64,000 bases of DNA from Pseudomonas fluorescens (GTDB lineage Bacteria; Pseudomonadota; Gammaproteobacteria; Pseudomonadales; Pseudomonadaceae), in assembly GCF_000730425.1 (NCBI RefSeq), contig NZ_CP008896.1, positions 4,278,001 to 4,342,000 of the forward strand, in the 5' to 3' direction. Positions 44,637 to 55,255 of the stretch are shown here, one piece after another (within the stretch, counting starts at the first letter, position 1; every line of letters starts with the position of its first letter). Position numbers and translations under genes: made by a program. The notes under the pieces are model-generated. The model saw only the letters and a program-made list of their open reading frames with translations. It ran no database searches and was not told where the DNA came from.

Positions 44637-46163
44637 TTAGACCAGGATCGACGTACCGGTCATCTCGGCAGGTTTCTTGAGCCCCATCAGCATAAGCATG
44701 GTCGGCGCCACGTCGGCCAGCACGCCGCCTTCGCGCACCTTGAAGTCGCGCTTGCCGACATAAATGAACGGCACCGGCTCGGTGGTGTGGGCTGTATGGG
44801 CCTGGCCGGTGGATTCGTCGGACATCTGCTCGCAGTTGCCGTGGTCGGCGGTGATCAGGGCTTCGCCGCCGACCTTTTCCAGGGCGTCGACGATACGGCC
44901 TACGCACACGTCCAGGCATTCCACGGCCTTGACCGCCGCTTGCAGGTTGCCGCTATGGCCGACCATGTCGCCGTTGGCGTAGTTGACCACGATCACGTCA
45001 TAACGCTGGTGCTCGATGGCGTCGACGATCTTGTCGGTGACTTCCGGCGCGCTCATTTCTGGATGCAGGTCGTAGGTGGCGACTTTCGGCGACGGGATCA
45101 GAATGCGCTCTTCGCCCGGGAACGGCTCTTCACGCCCGCCGGAGAAGAAGAAGGTGACGTGGGCGTACTTCTCGGTCTCGGCAATGCGCAGCTGGGTCTT
45201 GCCGTTTTTGGCGAGGTAATCGCCCAGCACGTTCTCCAGGCTGCCGGGTGCGAAGGCCGACGGGGCCGGGATGTTGGCGGCGTATTGGGTCAGCATCACG
45301 AACTCGACTTTCGGCTGGCGCGCGCGCTCGAAGTCCTTGAAACCGTCATCGACAAACACATGGCTCAGCTCCCGGGCACGGTCGGCACGGAAGTTCATGA
45401 ACACCACGGCGTCGCCATCTTCGACTTTCACGGGCTCGCCGATGGTGGTGGCCTTGACGAACTCATCGCTCTCGCCGCGGGCGTAGGCGGCTTCCAGGCC
45501 TTGCTGGGCAGTAGCGGCGTTGAACTCGGCATTGCCGTCGACGATCAGGTTGTAGGCCTGGGACACGCGGTCCCAGCGGTTGTCGCGGTCCATGGCGAAG
45601 TAGCGGCCGACCAGGCTGGCAATGCGGCCCTTGCCGAGGGCGGCGAAGGTGGCGTCCAGCAGCTCGATGGACGACTGCGCGCTTTTGGGCGGGGTATCGC
45701 GACCGTCGAGGAAGGCGTGCAGGTAGATTTTCTCGGCGCCGCGCTTGTAGGCCAGTTCGGCCATGGCCACCAGGTGGTCCTGGTGGCTGTGCACGCCACC
45801 GTCGGACAGCAGGCCCATGAAATGCACGGCCTTGCCGGCGGCGACGGCTTTATCCACCGCGGCGCAGATGGTCGGGTTCTCGAAGAACTCGCCATCGCGG
45901 ATGGCTTTGGTCACGCGGGTGAAGTCCTGATAGACCACTCGTCCGGCGCCCAGGTTCATGTGGCCGACTTCAGAGTTGCCCATCTGGCCGTCCGGCAGGC
46001 CGACGTCCATGCCTGATCCAGAGATCAGGCCATTGGGGACGCTGGCGCACAGGCGGTCCAGCACAGGCTTGTTCGCCGCGAATACGGCGTTGTCATGGTG
46101 GTTTTCACTGTGACCGAAGCCATCGAGAATCATCAGGACCAAAGGTTTAGGCGTAGTAGTCAT
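44637..46163 (-). CDS. gpmI: 2,3-bisphosphoglycerate-independent phosphoglycerate mutase GpmI (508 aa)
   Basis: Interconverts 2- and 3-phosphoglycerate with two Mn ions. [20 protein letters not shown] holds the first metal Asp, and [16 protein letters not shown] the phosphorylated Ser. Later ligands appear in [12 protein letters not shown] and [11 protein letters not shown]. Full length. The ATG at 46163 is preferred; the longer frame adds an unrelated 26 residues. Confidence 0.96.
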   Translation of the reverse strand: MTTTPKPLVLMILDGFGHSENHHDNAVFAANKPVLDRLCASVPNGLISGSGMDVGLPDGQMGNSEVGHMNLGAGRVVYQDFTRVTKAIRDGEFFENPTICAAVDKAVAAGKAVHFMGLLSDGGVHSHQDHLVAMAELAYKRGAEKIYLHAFLDGRDTPPKSAQSSIELLDATFAALGKGRIASLVGRYFAMDRDNRWDRVSQAYNLIVDGNAEFNAATAQQGLEAAYARGESDEFVKATTIGEPVKVEDGDAVVFMNFRADRARELSHVFVDDGFKDFERARQPKVEFVMLTQYAANIPAPSAFAPGSLENVLGDYLAKNGKTQLRIAETEKYAHVTFFFSGGREEPFPGEERILIPSPKVATYDLHPEMSAPEVTDKIVDAIEHQRYDVIVVNYANGDMVGHSGNLQAAVKAVECLDVCVGRIVDALEKVGGEALITADHGNCEQMSDESTGQAHTAHTTEPVPFIYVGKRDFKVREGGVLADVAPTMLMLMGLKKPAEMTGTSILV

Positions 46164-46314
46164 AGATCCTCTCGCGGCGGTATTAAAGGAAGGCGATTGA
46201 AAAGGGAGTGGCAGTTTAAAGCGAAGTTCCGATGCCGTCACCGCTTTACGGGGGTTGGCCCCCCATGGCGGCTGTGTATACTTACCGCCATTTTAACGCC
46301 CTGGAACCTCCTTG

Positions 46315-46728
46315 ATGGTTGATCACCTGATTGCATTTGCTACCTCTCACTATTTGCTGGTCGGTGCCTTCGTCGTACTGCTGGCACTGCTGATTGCTCA
46401 TGAAGTGAGCCGTGGCGGCCGTAGCCTCAGCACCGCCGAGCTGACCGCGCTGGTCAACAAGGACCAGGCCGTTGTTGTCGATATCCGTCCGGCCAAGGAC
46501 TTTGCCGCAGGCCACATCGTCGGCGCCCTGAACATTCCCCAGGACAAGCTGATCGCACGCATCGCCGAGCTGGAAAAGCACAAGGCCAAGACCATTATCC
46601 TGGTCGACGCCCAGGGCCAGCACTCCGGCGGCCATGCCCGCGAGATGATGAAGAGCGGTTTCACCGCGGCCAAGCTGTCGGGTGGTATCTCCAGCTGGCG
46701 CGCCGATAACCTGCCGTTGGTGAAGTGA
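46315..46728 (+). CDS. yibN: Membrane-anchored rhodanese-like protein YibN (137 aa)
   Basis: A single N-terminal helix (SHYLLVGAFVVLLALLIAHE) precedes a rhodanese fold (VVVDIRPAKDFAAGHIVGAL). The active-site Cys of true rhodaneses is absent: the loop reads VDAQGQHSGG. It therefore cannot transfer sulfur and may be a binding or membrane-biogenesis factor, as suggested for YibN. It precedes grxC and secB by the same order as in E. coli. Confidence 0.9.
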   Translation: MVDHLIAFATSHYLLVGAFVVLLALLIAHEVSRGGRSLSTAELTALVNKDQAVVVDIRPAKDFAAGHIVGALNIPQDKLIARIAELEKHKAKTIILVDAQGQHSGGHAREMMKSGFTAAKLSGGISSWRADNLPLVK

Positions 46729-46729
46729 T

Positions 46730-46984
46730 ATGAGCCAGGTTGTCGTTTATTCCAGCGATTATTGCCCTTATTGCATGCGAGCTAAGCAGTTGCTCCAAAG
46801 CAAACAGGTTGCCTTCGACGAGATCAAGGTCGATGGCAAGCCTGCGGTGCGTGCCGAGATGGTCCAGAAGGCGGGGCGCACTTCTGTGCCGCAAATCTGG
46901 ATCGGGACCAAGCACATCGGTGGATGCGACGACCTGTACGCCCTGGAGCGCGCCGGTAAATTGGACGCGCTGCTTCACGTCTGA
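46730..46984 (+). CDS. grxC: Glutaredoxin 3 GrxC (84 aa)
   Basis: A dithiol glutaredoxin with active site SSDYCPYCMRAKQLL and the glutathione-binding TSVPQIWIG and GGCDDLYAL. Reduces disulfides with glutathione in the cytosol. It starts one base after the yibN stop. Confidence 0.96.
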   Translation: MSQVVVYSSDYCPYCMRAKQLLQSKQVAFDEIKVDGKPAVRAEMVQKAGRTSVPQIWIGTKHIGGCDDLYALERAGKLDALLHV

Positions 46985-47028
46985 CTCCAAAACCCTAAAA
47001 GACCCCAAGATCAAGAAGGATCTGCGAG

Positions 47029-47514
47029 ATGACTGACCAACAGAACACCGAAGCGGCAGCAGAAGAGGCCCAAGGCCCACAATTTTCCCTGCAGCGTATC
47101 TACGTGCGTGACCTGTCGTTCGAAGCGCCGAAAAGCCCGGCGATCTTCCGCCAGGAGTGGACCCCAAGCGTCGGCCTGGACCTGAACACCCGTCAGAAGC
47201 AACTGGAGGGCGACTTCCACGAAGTGGTGCTGACCCTGTCGGTCACTGTGAAGAACGGTGAAGAAGTGGCGTTCATCGCTGAAGTGCAGCAGGCGGGTAT
47301 CTTCCTGATCCAGGGCCTGGACGATGCGTCCATGAGCCACACCCTGGGCGCGTTCTGCCCGAACATCCTGTTCCCGTATGCCCGCGAGACCCTGGACAGC
47401 CTGGTCACCCGTGGCTCGTTCCCGGCCCTGATGCTGGCCCCGGTGAACTTCGATGCCCTGTATGCCCAAGAGCTGCAGCGCATGCAACAGGAAGGTTCGT
47501 CGACGGTTCAATAA
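47029..47514 (+). CDS. secB: Protein-export chaperone SecB (161 aa)
   Basis: Tetrameric chaperone that holds preproteins unfolded for Sec[20 protein letters not shown] at the start and [20 protein letters not shown] in the core are hallmark segments. It ends the yibN-grxC-secB operon; a REPIN lies just downstream. Confidence 0.97.
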   Translation: MTDQQNTEAAAEEAQGPQFSLQRIYVRDLSFEAPKSPAIFRQEWTPSVGLDLNTRQKQLEGDFHEVVLTLSVTVKNGEEVAFIAEVQQAGIFLIQGLDDASMSHTLGAFCPNILFPYARETLDSLVTRGSFPALMLAPVNFDALYAQELQRMQQEGSSTVQ

Positions 47515-47531
47515 GTCGACGCGGTAAAAAA

Positions 47532-47651
47532 TGTGGGAGCGGGCTTGTGTGGGAGCTGGCTTGTCTGCGATAGCATCACCGCGGTGTGACTGACACGCCG
47601 AGGTGCCTGCATCGCGGGCAAGCCCGGCTCCCACACAAGCCCGCTCCCACA
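47532..47651. repeat. Nested REPIN after secB
   Basis: Outer half-REPs TGTGGGAGCGGGCTTG (47532-47547) and CAAGCCCGCTCCCACA (47636-47651) enclose a second complete REPIN with TGTGGGAGCTGGCTTGTCTG and its partner. It looks like one element inserted at the centre of another. Confidence 0.85.
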
Positions 47652-47665
47652 TTTGTTTTGCGGTG

Positions 47666-48121
47666 TTATTTAAAGCCGAGCTGGCGCCAGCCTTCGTAAA
47701 CGGCAACGGCCACGGTATTGGAAAGGTTCAAGCTGCGGCAACCCTCGCGCATCGGCAGGCGCAGGCGATGGCCCTCGGGCAGGGCGTCGAGCACCTCAGC
47801 CGGCAGGCCCCGGCTTTCCGGGCCGAACAGGAAGGCGTCGCCTTCGGCAAAACGGGCATCATGGAATGGCCGCGAACCCTTGGTGGTAAACGCGAATAGC
47901 CGTGGGTGGCCCAGGCTTTCCAGGCAACTGGCGAGGTCGGCGTGGCGCTGCAGGGTGGCGTACTCGTGATAGTCCAGGCCGGCGCGGCGCAGGCGCTTGT
48001 CGTCCATTTCAAAGCCCAGCGGCTCGATCAAATGCAGGTGGCAGCCACTGTTGGCGCACAGCCTGATAACGTTGCCGGTATTCGGCGGAATTTCTGGTTG
48101 GAAAAGGATGACGTGAAACAT
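47666..48121 (-). CDS. trmL: tRNA (cytidine/uridine-34-2'-O)-methyltransferase TrmL (151 aa)
   Basis: A SPOUT-fold dimer that methylates the wobble base of tRNA-Leu. FQPEIPPNTGNVIRLCANSG at the start, FGPESRGLP and the knot LNLSNTVAVAVYEGWRQ at the end are characteristic. The ATG at 48121 gives the standard length. Its start codon overlaps that of the divergent gene at 48120 by two bases. Confidence 0.94.
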   Translation of the reverse strand: MFHVILFQPEIPPNTGNVIRLCANSGCHLHLIEPLGFEMDDKRLRRAGLDYHEYATLQRHADLASCLESLGHPRLFAFTTKGSRPFHDARFAEGDAFLFGPESRGLPAEVLDALPEGHRLRLPMREGCRSLNLSNTVAVAVYEGWRQLGFK

Positions 48122-48560
48122 GCACGGCTCCGAAGATAAAGATGCAGCGCATTCTACCCCTGAAGACGACCCCAGGCCGAAGCTATTGCCCAGAGTCTTG
48201 GGATCGTTGGCGATTGTCGGCCTGATGGTGGGTTTGATGATCGGTCGCTTGACCACCCCGGACCCGATTGCCCTGTTGCAGGTCGAGCCCGTCAAGGATG
48301 GCCTGGTGGTGTGGTTCAACAGCGAACCGAAGCTGCACGGCGAGCATATCGACGGCACCGTGGCGCTGCTGTTCGATGCTCAGGGCAATGCGCAGGCGGG
48401 GCAATTGAAGGTCACTGATAAGGATGTGAACTGGCGCGTGCGCAAGACCGATGGTGGCTTGCTGTTGAACCTGGTGGCGGCACGGCCCCTGCGTGGGGAG
48501 TGGTCGGGCAAGGCGGTCGATGACCGCTGGCGACTGGAGGTCCATCTCCTGGAGCAATAA
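48120..48560 (+). CDS. Small single-span membrane protein (146 aa)
   Basis: A short acidic cytosolic N-terminus, one membrane segment (VLGSLAIVGLMVGLMIGRLT) and a periplasmic beta-rich tail (VKDGLVVWFNSEPKLHGEHI). No family is recognised. The ATG at 48120 shares bases with the trmL start on the opposite strand. AAAAGGA lies 13 bases upstream, a little far, so a start at a later Met is possible but would cut the N-terminus short. Confidence 0.65.
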   Translation: MHGSEDKDAAHSTPEDDPRPKLLPRVLGSLAIVGLMVGLMIGRLTTPDPIALLQVEPVKDGLVVWFNSEPKLHGEHIDGTVALLFDAQGNAQAGQLKVTDKDVNWRVRKTDGGLLLNLVAARPLRGEWSGKAVDDRWRLEVHLLEQ

Positions 48561-48663
48561 AAGAGGGAGTTCCCGGCCTGCCTGTACCAGGGCTCCCAAA
48601 ACGGCTTGGAGCTTTGAATTAAAGAGGGGATTCTCGGCCTGCCTGTACCAAGGTCCCCGAAAC
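48560..48663 (+). repeat. Tandem pair of covarying hairpins
   Basis: Two 43-base copies (48560-48602 and 48621-48663, period 61) share the loop CGGCCTGCCTGTACCA. The stems differ by compensatory changes: GGGAG/CTCCC in the first copy and GGGGA/TCCCC in the second. They begin at the stop of the small membrane protein gene. Confidence 0.7.
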
Positions 48664-48736
48664 TGGGTAGTACCAGAGGTATTGCAGGGGGCGTGCCAGA
48701 GTTGTGAGGACTTGCGATTTTTTTTGCTCTAGAAGA

Positions 48737-48763
48737 CAAAAGCCCGGTTTACGGGGCTTTTGT
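48737..48763. terminator. Hairpin terminator in the trmL-ntrC gap
   Basis: CAAAAGCCC-GGTTTA-CGGGGCTTTTG with flanking T-rich sequence. It ends plus-strand transcripts from the 48120 gene or from the hairpin pair. Confidence 0.75.
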
Positions 48764-48870
48764 GTTTTCGGCGTTCAGGATTTTTTGAAAGCGGCCTGGG
48801 TTTTGTGCGCGATGCCGGTTCGTGGTGCATTGAAGCAGTGCACGATCCCGGGACTGGATGCAGGTCCAAA

Positions 48871-48959
48871 TGTGGGAGCGGGCTTGCTCGCGATGGCGGT
48901 GGATCAGTTAGACATGTATCAACTGACACTCCGCTATCGCGAGCAAGCCCGCTCCCACA
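48871..48959. repeat. REPIN (GTGGGAGC-type), near-identical to 44524-44612
   Basis: 89 bases with the same spacer (GTGGATCAGTTAGACATG) as the copy at 44.5 kb, three differences overall. It lies just past the ntrC stop. Confidence 0.92.
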
Positions 48960-48989
48960 GGTGATCTTTACCGGCCTGGAGGGCTGTAA

Positions 48990-50422
<1,433 letters not shown>

Positions 50423-50426
<4 letters not shown>

Positions 50427-51508
50427 GTCGATGGGGCTCCTTGTTCCAGTGGCAGAAAGATCGAAAAGGTCGTGTGGCCGGGATGGCTGTCACATTCGAT
50501 CAGGCCCTGGTGCTGGCTGATGATGTTCTGGGTAATGGCCAGGCCCAGCCCGGTGCCGTCCGGGCGGCCGCTGACCATGGGAAAGAAGATTGTTTCCTGA
50601 AGTTCCGCAGGAATGCCCGGACCGTTGTCGATAATCTCGACCTTGGTCACGAGGCGATGGCGCACATGGCCGATGGTGAACTGGCGCAAGGCGCGGGTGC
50701 GCAGGCTGATGCGGCCCAGGCGCAGTTCGTTCTGGCTGCTGATGGCCTGCATGGCGTTGCGCACGATATTGAGCACCGCCTGGATCATCTGTTCGCGGTC
50801 GATCAACACATCGGGAATGCTCGGATCATAGTCGCGCACCAGGGTGATGCAGCCCTGACTTTCGGCTTCCACCAGCTGGCAGACGCGTTCGAGCACCTCA
50901 TGCACATTGGTCATCGCCAGCGACGGCAGCTTGTTGGAGCCAAGCATGCGGTCCACCAGGTTCCGCAGGCGGTCGGCTTCCTCGATGATGACGTTGGTGT
51001 AGTCCTTGAGGTTCTCGTCCGGCAACTCGCGGGCCAGCAGCTGCGCAGCTCCGCGGATTCCGCCCAGGGGGTTCTTGATCTCATGGGCCAGGCCACGCAC
51101 CAGCATCTTGCTGGTTTCCTGCTTGGACAGCTGCGCCTCTTCCTTGGTGATGCGCAGCAGGCGATCACGGGGATGCACCTCCAGCAGCAGCAGGGTAGTG
51201 CCGTGGCTCAGGATGGGGGTTACCGCGTAGTCGACGGTCAGGGTCTGGCCGGTGAGGGCCGTGAGCATCGCTTCGCGCTTGGTGAATGGATGGGCCTGCT
51301 CCACGGCCTGGCGCAAGGAACTCAAGGCCTCGGCGGACTCGGTGAACAGCTCGCTGATAAATTGCCCATGGCTGCGCTGGCCGCTGATGGCCAGGAGCAT
51401 CTCCGCCGCAGGGTTCATGTACTCAAGGCGCAGTTCGTCATTGAGCAGGATGGTCGCGGTGGTCAGGTTGTCGAGTAGCAAACGGTGCAGTGCGTCGCTG
51501 ATGGTCAT
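50423..51508 (-). CDS. ntrB: Nitrogen sensor kinase NtrB (361 aa)
   Basis: Cytosolic kinase/phosphatase that sets NtrC phosphorylation in response to PII. A PAS domain (about 1-120) precedes the H-box VRGLAHEIKNPLGGIRGAAQ, with the N-box VLNIVRNAMQAI and the G-boxes NGPGIPAE and GTGLGLAI. No membrane segment. AAGAGG lies upstream of the ATG. It is transcribed towards ntrC from the gap below glnA. Confidence 0.97.
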
Positions 51509-51708
51509 GAGGACCTCTTTTGGAGCAAGGCGCGGGCTTGAGGCTCACGCTGATACCAGGAAAATGCAAAAACCAAACCAAGGCTCCGAAAAGAAGCGTA
51601 AAAGCCCTGAAATGGGGGCTTGAAGCGCGAAACTATGGCGCTCTGCCAGCCTGTTCGGGAGATTTCGACCCAAAATGGGTTGGCCGGTGGGCATGGGTGC
51701 AACGTATC
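51509..51708. other. Leader region of ntrBC
   Basis: Together with the NtrC-like site and REPIN up to 51860 this gap separates ntrB from glnA. No gene is supported. A weak hairpin (AGCCCTGAAATGGGGGCT, near 51602-51619) is visible. Confidence 0.4.
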
Positions 51709-51723
51709 GCACCAATATAGTGC
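51709..51723. promoter_or_regulatory. NtrC-binding-like site upstream of ntrB
   Basis: GCACCAATATAGTGC fits the NtrC consensus GCACCAaaaTGGTGC with a single central mismatch. It lies 200 bases before the ntrB start and suggests autoregulation of ntrBC. Confidence 0.6.
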
Positions 51724-51753
51724 GAATTCACGCGCTTCGTTGTTTTCCAGATC

Positions 51754-51840
51754 CCTGCAGGCGCCGGCTGGCCGGCGATGGCGCCCTCAAGATCACCACA
51801 TGATTCGGATCCCCATCGCCGGCAAGCCGGCTCCTACAGG
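51754..51840. repeat. REPIN (GTAGGAGC-type, one diverged end)
   Basis: A diverged left REP (CCTGCAGGCGCCGGCTGGCC) faces an intact right REP (GGCAAGCCGGCTCCTACAGG). It lies between ntrB and glnA. Confidence 0.8.
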
Positions 51841-51860
51841 GGGCATGCTTTATGGCGGGC

Positions 51861-51890
51861 AAAAAAAAGACCTCCCGAAGGAGGTCTTTT
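51861..51890 (-). terminator. Rho-independent terminator of glnA
   Basis: On the minus strand AAAAGACCTCC-TTCG-GGAGGTCTTTT runs into a T8 stretch. It lies 31 bases past the glnA stop and separates glnA from ntrBC. Confidence 0.92.
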
Positions 51891-51920
51891 GGTCACGCCA
51901 CGTTAAGCAGCACTACCGGA

Positions 51921-53327
51921 TCAGCAGCTGTAGTACAGCTCGTATTCCAGTGGGTGTACGAAGGTGCGGACCTTGATTTCTTCTTCGCTTTTCAGGGCGA
52001 TGTAGGCATCGATAAAGTCGTCGCTGAACACGCCGCCTTTGGTCAGGAACGCACGGCCCTTGTCCAGCTCTTCCAGGGCTTCTTTCAGGCTGCCGCACAC
52101 TTGTGGGATTTCCTTGGCCTCTTCAGGCGGCAGGTCGTACAAGTTCTTGTCGGCGGCGTCGCCTGGGTGGATCTTGTTCTGGATGCCGTCCAGGCCAGCC
52201 ATCAGCAGTGCAGCGAAGCCCAGGTACGGGTTGGCTGCTGGATCCGGGAAGCGTGCTTCGATACGACGAGCGCGAGGGCTGGACACGTAAGGAATACGGA
52301 TCGAGGCAGAACGGTTGCGTGCCGAGTAGGCCAGCATGACCGGCGCTTCAAAGCCTGGGACCAGACGCTTGTAGGAGTTGGTCGATGGGTTGGTGAAGCC
52401 GTTCAGGGCCTTACCGTGCTTGATGATGCCGCCGATGAAGTACAGGGCGGTGTCGGACAGGCCGGCATAACCTTCGCCAGCGAAGGTATTCTTGCCATCT
52501 TTGGCGATGGACAGGTGAACGTGCATACCCGAACCGTTATCGCCGTACAGTGGCTTGGGCATGAAGGTCGCGGTGCGGCCGTAGGCCACAGCTACGTTGT
52601 GTACGCAGTACTTCAGGGTCTGGACTTCGTCAGCCTTGGCCACCAGGGTGTTGAACTTCACACCGATTTCGTTCTGGCCGGCAGTCGCCACTTCGTGGTG
52701 GTGAACTTCGATGACCAGGCCCATGTCTTCCATGGCGTTGCACATGGAGGTACGGATTTCGTGGTCGTGGTCGAACGGCGGAACCGGGAAGTAGCCACCT
52801 TTGACGCCCGGACGGTGGCCATGGTTGCCGCCTTCCACGTCCTGGTCGGACATCCACGAGCCCTGGTCGGAGAAAATCTTGAACATGGAGCCGGAGATGT
52901 CGGACTTGAACTTCACCTGGTCAAAGATGAAGAACTCAGGCTCCGGGCCCACGAATACAGTGTCACCGATACCGGTGGACTTCAGGTATTCCTCGGCACG
53001 CTTGGCGATCGCACGTGGGTCGCGGTCGTAGCCTTGCATGGTCGACGGCTCGATCACGTCGCAGACGATGATCAGGGTCGGTTCTTCGGTAAACGGGTCG
53101 AGTACGGCGGTGGAGTCGTCCGGCATCAGGATCATGTCGGAGGCTTCGATGCCTTTCCAGCCAGCAATGGAGGAGCCGTCGAACATTTTGCCTTCTTCGA
53201 AGAAGGCGTCATCCAGCGCGTCGCGAGCCGGCATGGTCACGTGGTGCTGAGTGCCTTTGGTGTCCGTGAAGCGCAGATCAATCCATTTAACGTCATGATC
53301 TTTGATGAGTTGAACCGACTTCGACAT
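51921..53327 (-). CDS. glnA: Glutamine synthetase type I GlnA (468 aa)
   Basis: Makes glutamine from glutamate and ammonia, a dodecamer in the cytosol. [14 protein letters not shown], the [10 protein letters not shown] metal-binding strand, NGSGMHVH and the adenylylation loop [10 protein letters not shown] (Tyr near 397) are all seen, so activity is controlled by GlnE. Full length from the ATG at 53327. A sigma-54 promoter and an NtrC site lie upstream. Confidence 0.98.
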   Translation of the reverse strand: MSKSVQLIKDHDVKWIDLRFTDTKGTQHHVTMPARDALDDAFFEEGKMFDGSSIAGWKGIEASDMILMPDDSTAVLDPFTEEPTLIIVCDVIEPSTMQGYDRDPRAIAKRAEEYLKSTGIGDTVFVGPEPEFFIFDQVKFKSDISGSMFKIFSDQGSWMSDQDVEGGNHGHRPGVKGGYFPVPPFDHDHEIRTSMCNAMEDMGLVIEVHHHEVATAGQNEIGVKFNTLVAKADEVQTLKYCVHNVAVAYGRTATFMPKPLYGDNGSGMHVHLSIAKDGKNTFAGEGYAGLSDTALYFIGGIIKHGKALNGFTNPSTNSYKRLVPGFEAPVMLAYSARNRSASIRIPYVSSPRARRIEARFPDPAANPYLGFAALLMAGLDGIQNKIHPGDAADKNLYDLPPEEAKEIPQVCGSLKEALEELDKGRAFLTKGGVFSDDFIDAYIALKSEEEIKVRTFVHPLEYELYYSC

Positions 53328-53427
53328 AGTGTCCTCCGGGTGGCTTCGGGCTTGGGTAGTGGAGTAGCCCTTAGAATGTGGGTGATGCCGGCGCGGATAG
53401 TCCGTCATGGCAACCTGCCTCACAAGA

Positions 53428-53444
53428 GAGCAAATTGCATGCCA
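53428..53444 (-). promoter_or_regulatory. Sigma-54 promoter of glnA
   Basis: The minus strand reads TGGCATGCAATTTGCTC, with GG and GC spaced by ten bases, a near-consensus -24/-12 promoter. It lies about 100 bases upstream of the glnA start. Confidence 0.85.
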
Positions 53445-53548
53445 GTGCCCCGACATGGGTTTTTTGCCTCAAAATCGCCCCCTATAAAGGTGCAAATCGT
53501 CAAAGCGACAAAATCCGCGCACTGCAATGTAGCGTAATTGCCTGAAAA

Positions 53549-53565
53549 TGCACCTTTATGGTGCG
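53549..53565. promoter_or_regulatory. NtrC-binding site upstream of glnA
   Basis: TGCACC-TTTAT-GGTGCG fits the palindromic NtrC enhancer. It lies about 110 bases upstream of the sigma-54 promoter. A weaker half-site (GGTGCA) lies at 53489-53494. Confidence 0.8.
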
Positions 53566-53613
53566 CCGTGTGCGGTTTGTATATTAACTGGTCAAACCTT
53601 GAGCGATTTCCGC

Positions 53614-53619
53614 TATAAT
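53614..53619 (+). promoter_or_regulatory. Candidate -10 box of thiI
   Basis: A perfect TATAAT lies 43 bases before the thiI start. The matching -35 is weak. Confidence 0.45.
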
Positions 53620-53661
53620 CCGCGCCCCCCTTTTTCGGCTGGCCCTGTGCGCGCTGTTTCC

Positions 53662-55116
53662 ATGAAATTAATCGTTAAAGTCTTCCCCGAGATCACCATC
53701 AAGAGCCGACCGGTACGGATGCGTTTCATCCGTCAATTGGCCAAGAATATCCGCGCCGTGCTCCGCGATCTGGACCCGGCTGTGGTGGTGAACGGTGTGT
53801 GGGACAATCTCGAGCTGGAAACCCGCATCAGCGACCCTAAGGCCTTGAAAGATATGACCGAACGCCTGAGCTGCATGCCGGGCATCGCGCATTTCCTGCA
53901 GGTTGACGAGTACCCGCTGGGCGACTTCGACGACATCACCGAAAAGTGCAAGCAGCACTACGGGGCCGAGCTGGCCGGGAAGATTTTTTCCGTGCGCTGC
54001 AAGCGTGGCGGCAAGCACCCGTTCAGCTCCATGGATGTCGAAAAATACGTCGGCAGCAAGCTGCGTCGTGAGTGCGGTGCTGCCGGGATCTCGCTGAAAG
54101 ACCCCGAAATCGAAGTGCGCATCGAAGTTCGCGACCAACGGTTGTTTGTGATCCACAGCCAGCACAACAGCATCGGCGGCTACCCGCTGGGTTCGCTGGA
54201 GCAGACCCTGGTCTTGATGTCCGGCGGTTTCGACTCCACGGTGGCGGCCTACCAGATCATGCGCCGCGGCCTGATGAGTCACTTCTGCTTCTTCAACCTG
54301 GGCGGGCGTGCACATGAATTGGGCGTGATGGAAGTCGCGCACTATATCTGGAAGAAGTACGGCAGTTCCCAGCGCGTGCTGTTTGTCAGCGTACCGTTCG
54401 AGGAAGTCCTGGGAGAAATTCTCGGAAAAGTCGATAACGGTCATATGGGCGTCGTATTGAAGCGTATGATGTTGCGCGCGGCGTCGAAAATCGCCGACCG
54501 CCTGCAAATCGAAGCGCTGGTGACCGGCGAGGCGATTTCCCAGGTCTCCAGCCAGACCCTGCCGAACCTGTCAGTGATCGACTGCGTGACCGACAAGTTG
54601 GTACTGCGCCCGCTGATCGCCAGCCACAAGCAGGACATCATCGACCTGGCCAACGAAATCGGCACCGCTGATTTTGCCAAGCACATGCCAGAGTATTGCG
54701 GGGTCATCTCGGTGAACCCCAAGACCCATGCCAAGCGCTACCGCGTGGAGCATGAAGAGAAAGAATTCGACATGGCGATTCTGGAGCGAGCGCTCGAGAA
54801 CGCCAAACTGGTGCCAATCGATCGGGTAATCGATGAACTGGGCCAGGATGTGAAGATCGAAGAAGTCAGCGAAGCCCTGGCCGGCCAGATCGTCATCGAT
54901 ATCCGTCATCCGGATGCCGCTTGCGACGAGCCGCTGGAAATCGCTGGCATCGACGTGCAAACGCTGCCGTTCTATGCACTGAACGCGCGTTTCAAGGAAC
55001 TGGATAACAGCCGTCAGTACCTGCTGTATTGCGACAAAGGCGTGATGAGTCGCCTGCATGCCCACCATTTGCTCAGTGAGGGGCATGCCAATGTGCGCGT
55101 TTATCGACCGAGCTAA
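53662..55116 (+). CDS. thiI: tRNA 4-thiouridine synthetase ThiI (484 aa)
   Basis: Thiolates U8 of tRNAs and takes part in thiamine thiazole synthesis. The THUMP domain (about 60-165) and PP-loop [13 protein letters not shown] are present. A C-terminal rhodanese-like domain carries the catalytic Cys in [12 protein letters not shown], as in long-form gammaproteobacterial ThiI. The ATG at 53662 is chosen over the longer frame, which would run into the glnA control region. Confidence 0.95.
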   Translation: MKLIVKVFPEITIKSRPVRMRFIRQLAKNIRAVLRDLDPAVVVNGVWDNLELETRISDPKALKDMTERLSCMPGIAHFLQVDEYPLGDFDDITEKCKQHYGAELAGKIFSVRCKRGGKHPFSSMDVEKYVGSKLRRECGAAGISLKDPEIEVRIEVRDQRLFVIHSQHNSIGGYPLGSLEQTLVLMSGGFDSTVAAYQIMRRGLMSHFCFFNLGGRAHELGVMEVAHYIWKKYGSSQRVLFVSVPFEEVLGEILGKVDNGHMGVVLKRMMLRAASKIADRLQIEALVTGEAISQVSSQTLPNLSVIDCVTDKLVLRPLIASHKQDIIDLANEIGTADFAKHMPEYCGVISVNPKTHAKRYRVEHEEKEFDMAILERALENAKLVPIDRVIDELGQDVKIEEVSEALAGQIVIDIRHPDAACDEPLEIAGIDVQTLPFYALNARFKELDNSRQYLLYCDKGVMSRLHAHHLLSEGHANVRVYRPS

Positions 55117-55255
55117 GAGCCCGGGGCTGTTTGCCTGTGGCCTGCGTCACCGGCCCCCCGACTCTGCCGTCAAGCTGTAACGGCAAGGCCTGACTCTACT
55201 GTTAATCGCTGCCACGACCTGTCAGCACACCGAATCCTCTGATCGAGATACACAA

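Noticed and set aside
48560..48663. Possible CRISPR-like repeat pair
   Set aside because: Only two imperfect copies with a 61-base period and stem covariation; no further units and no cas genes.
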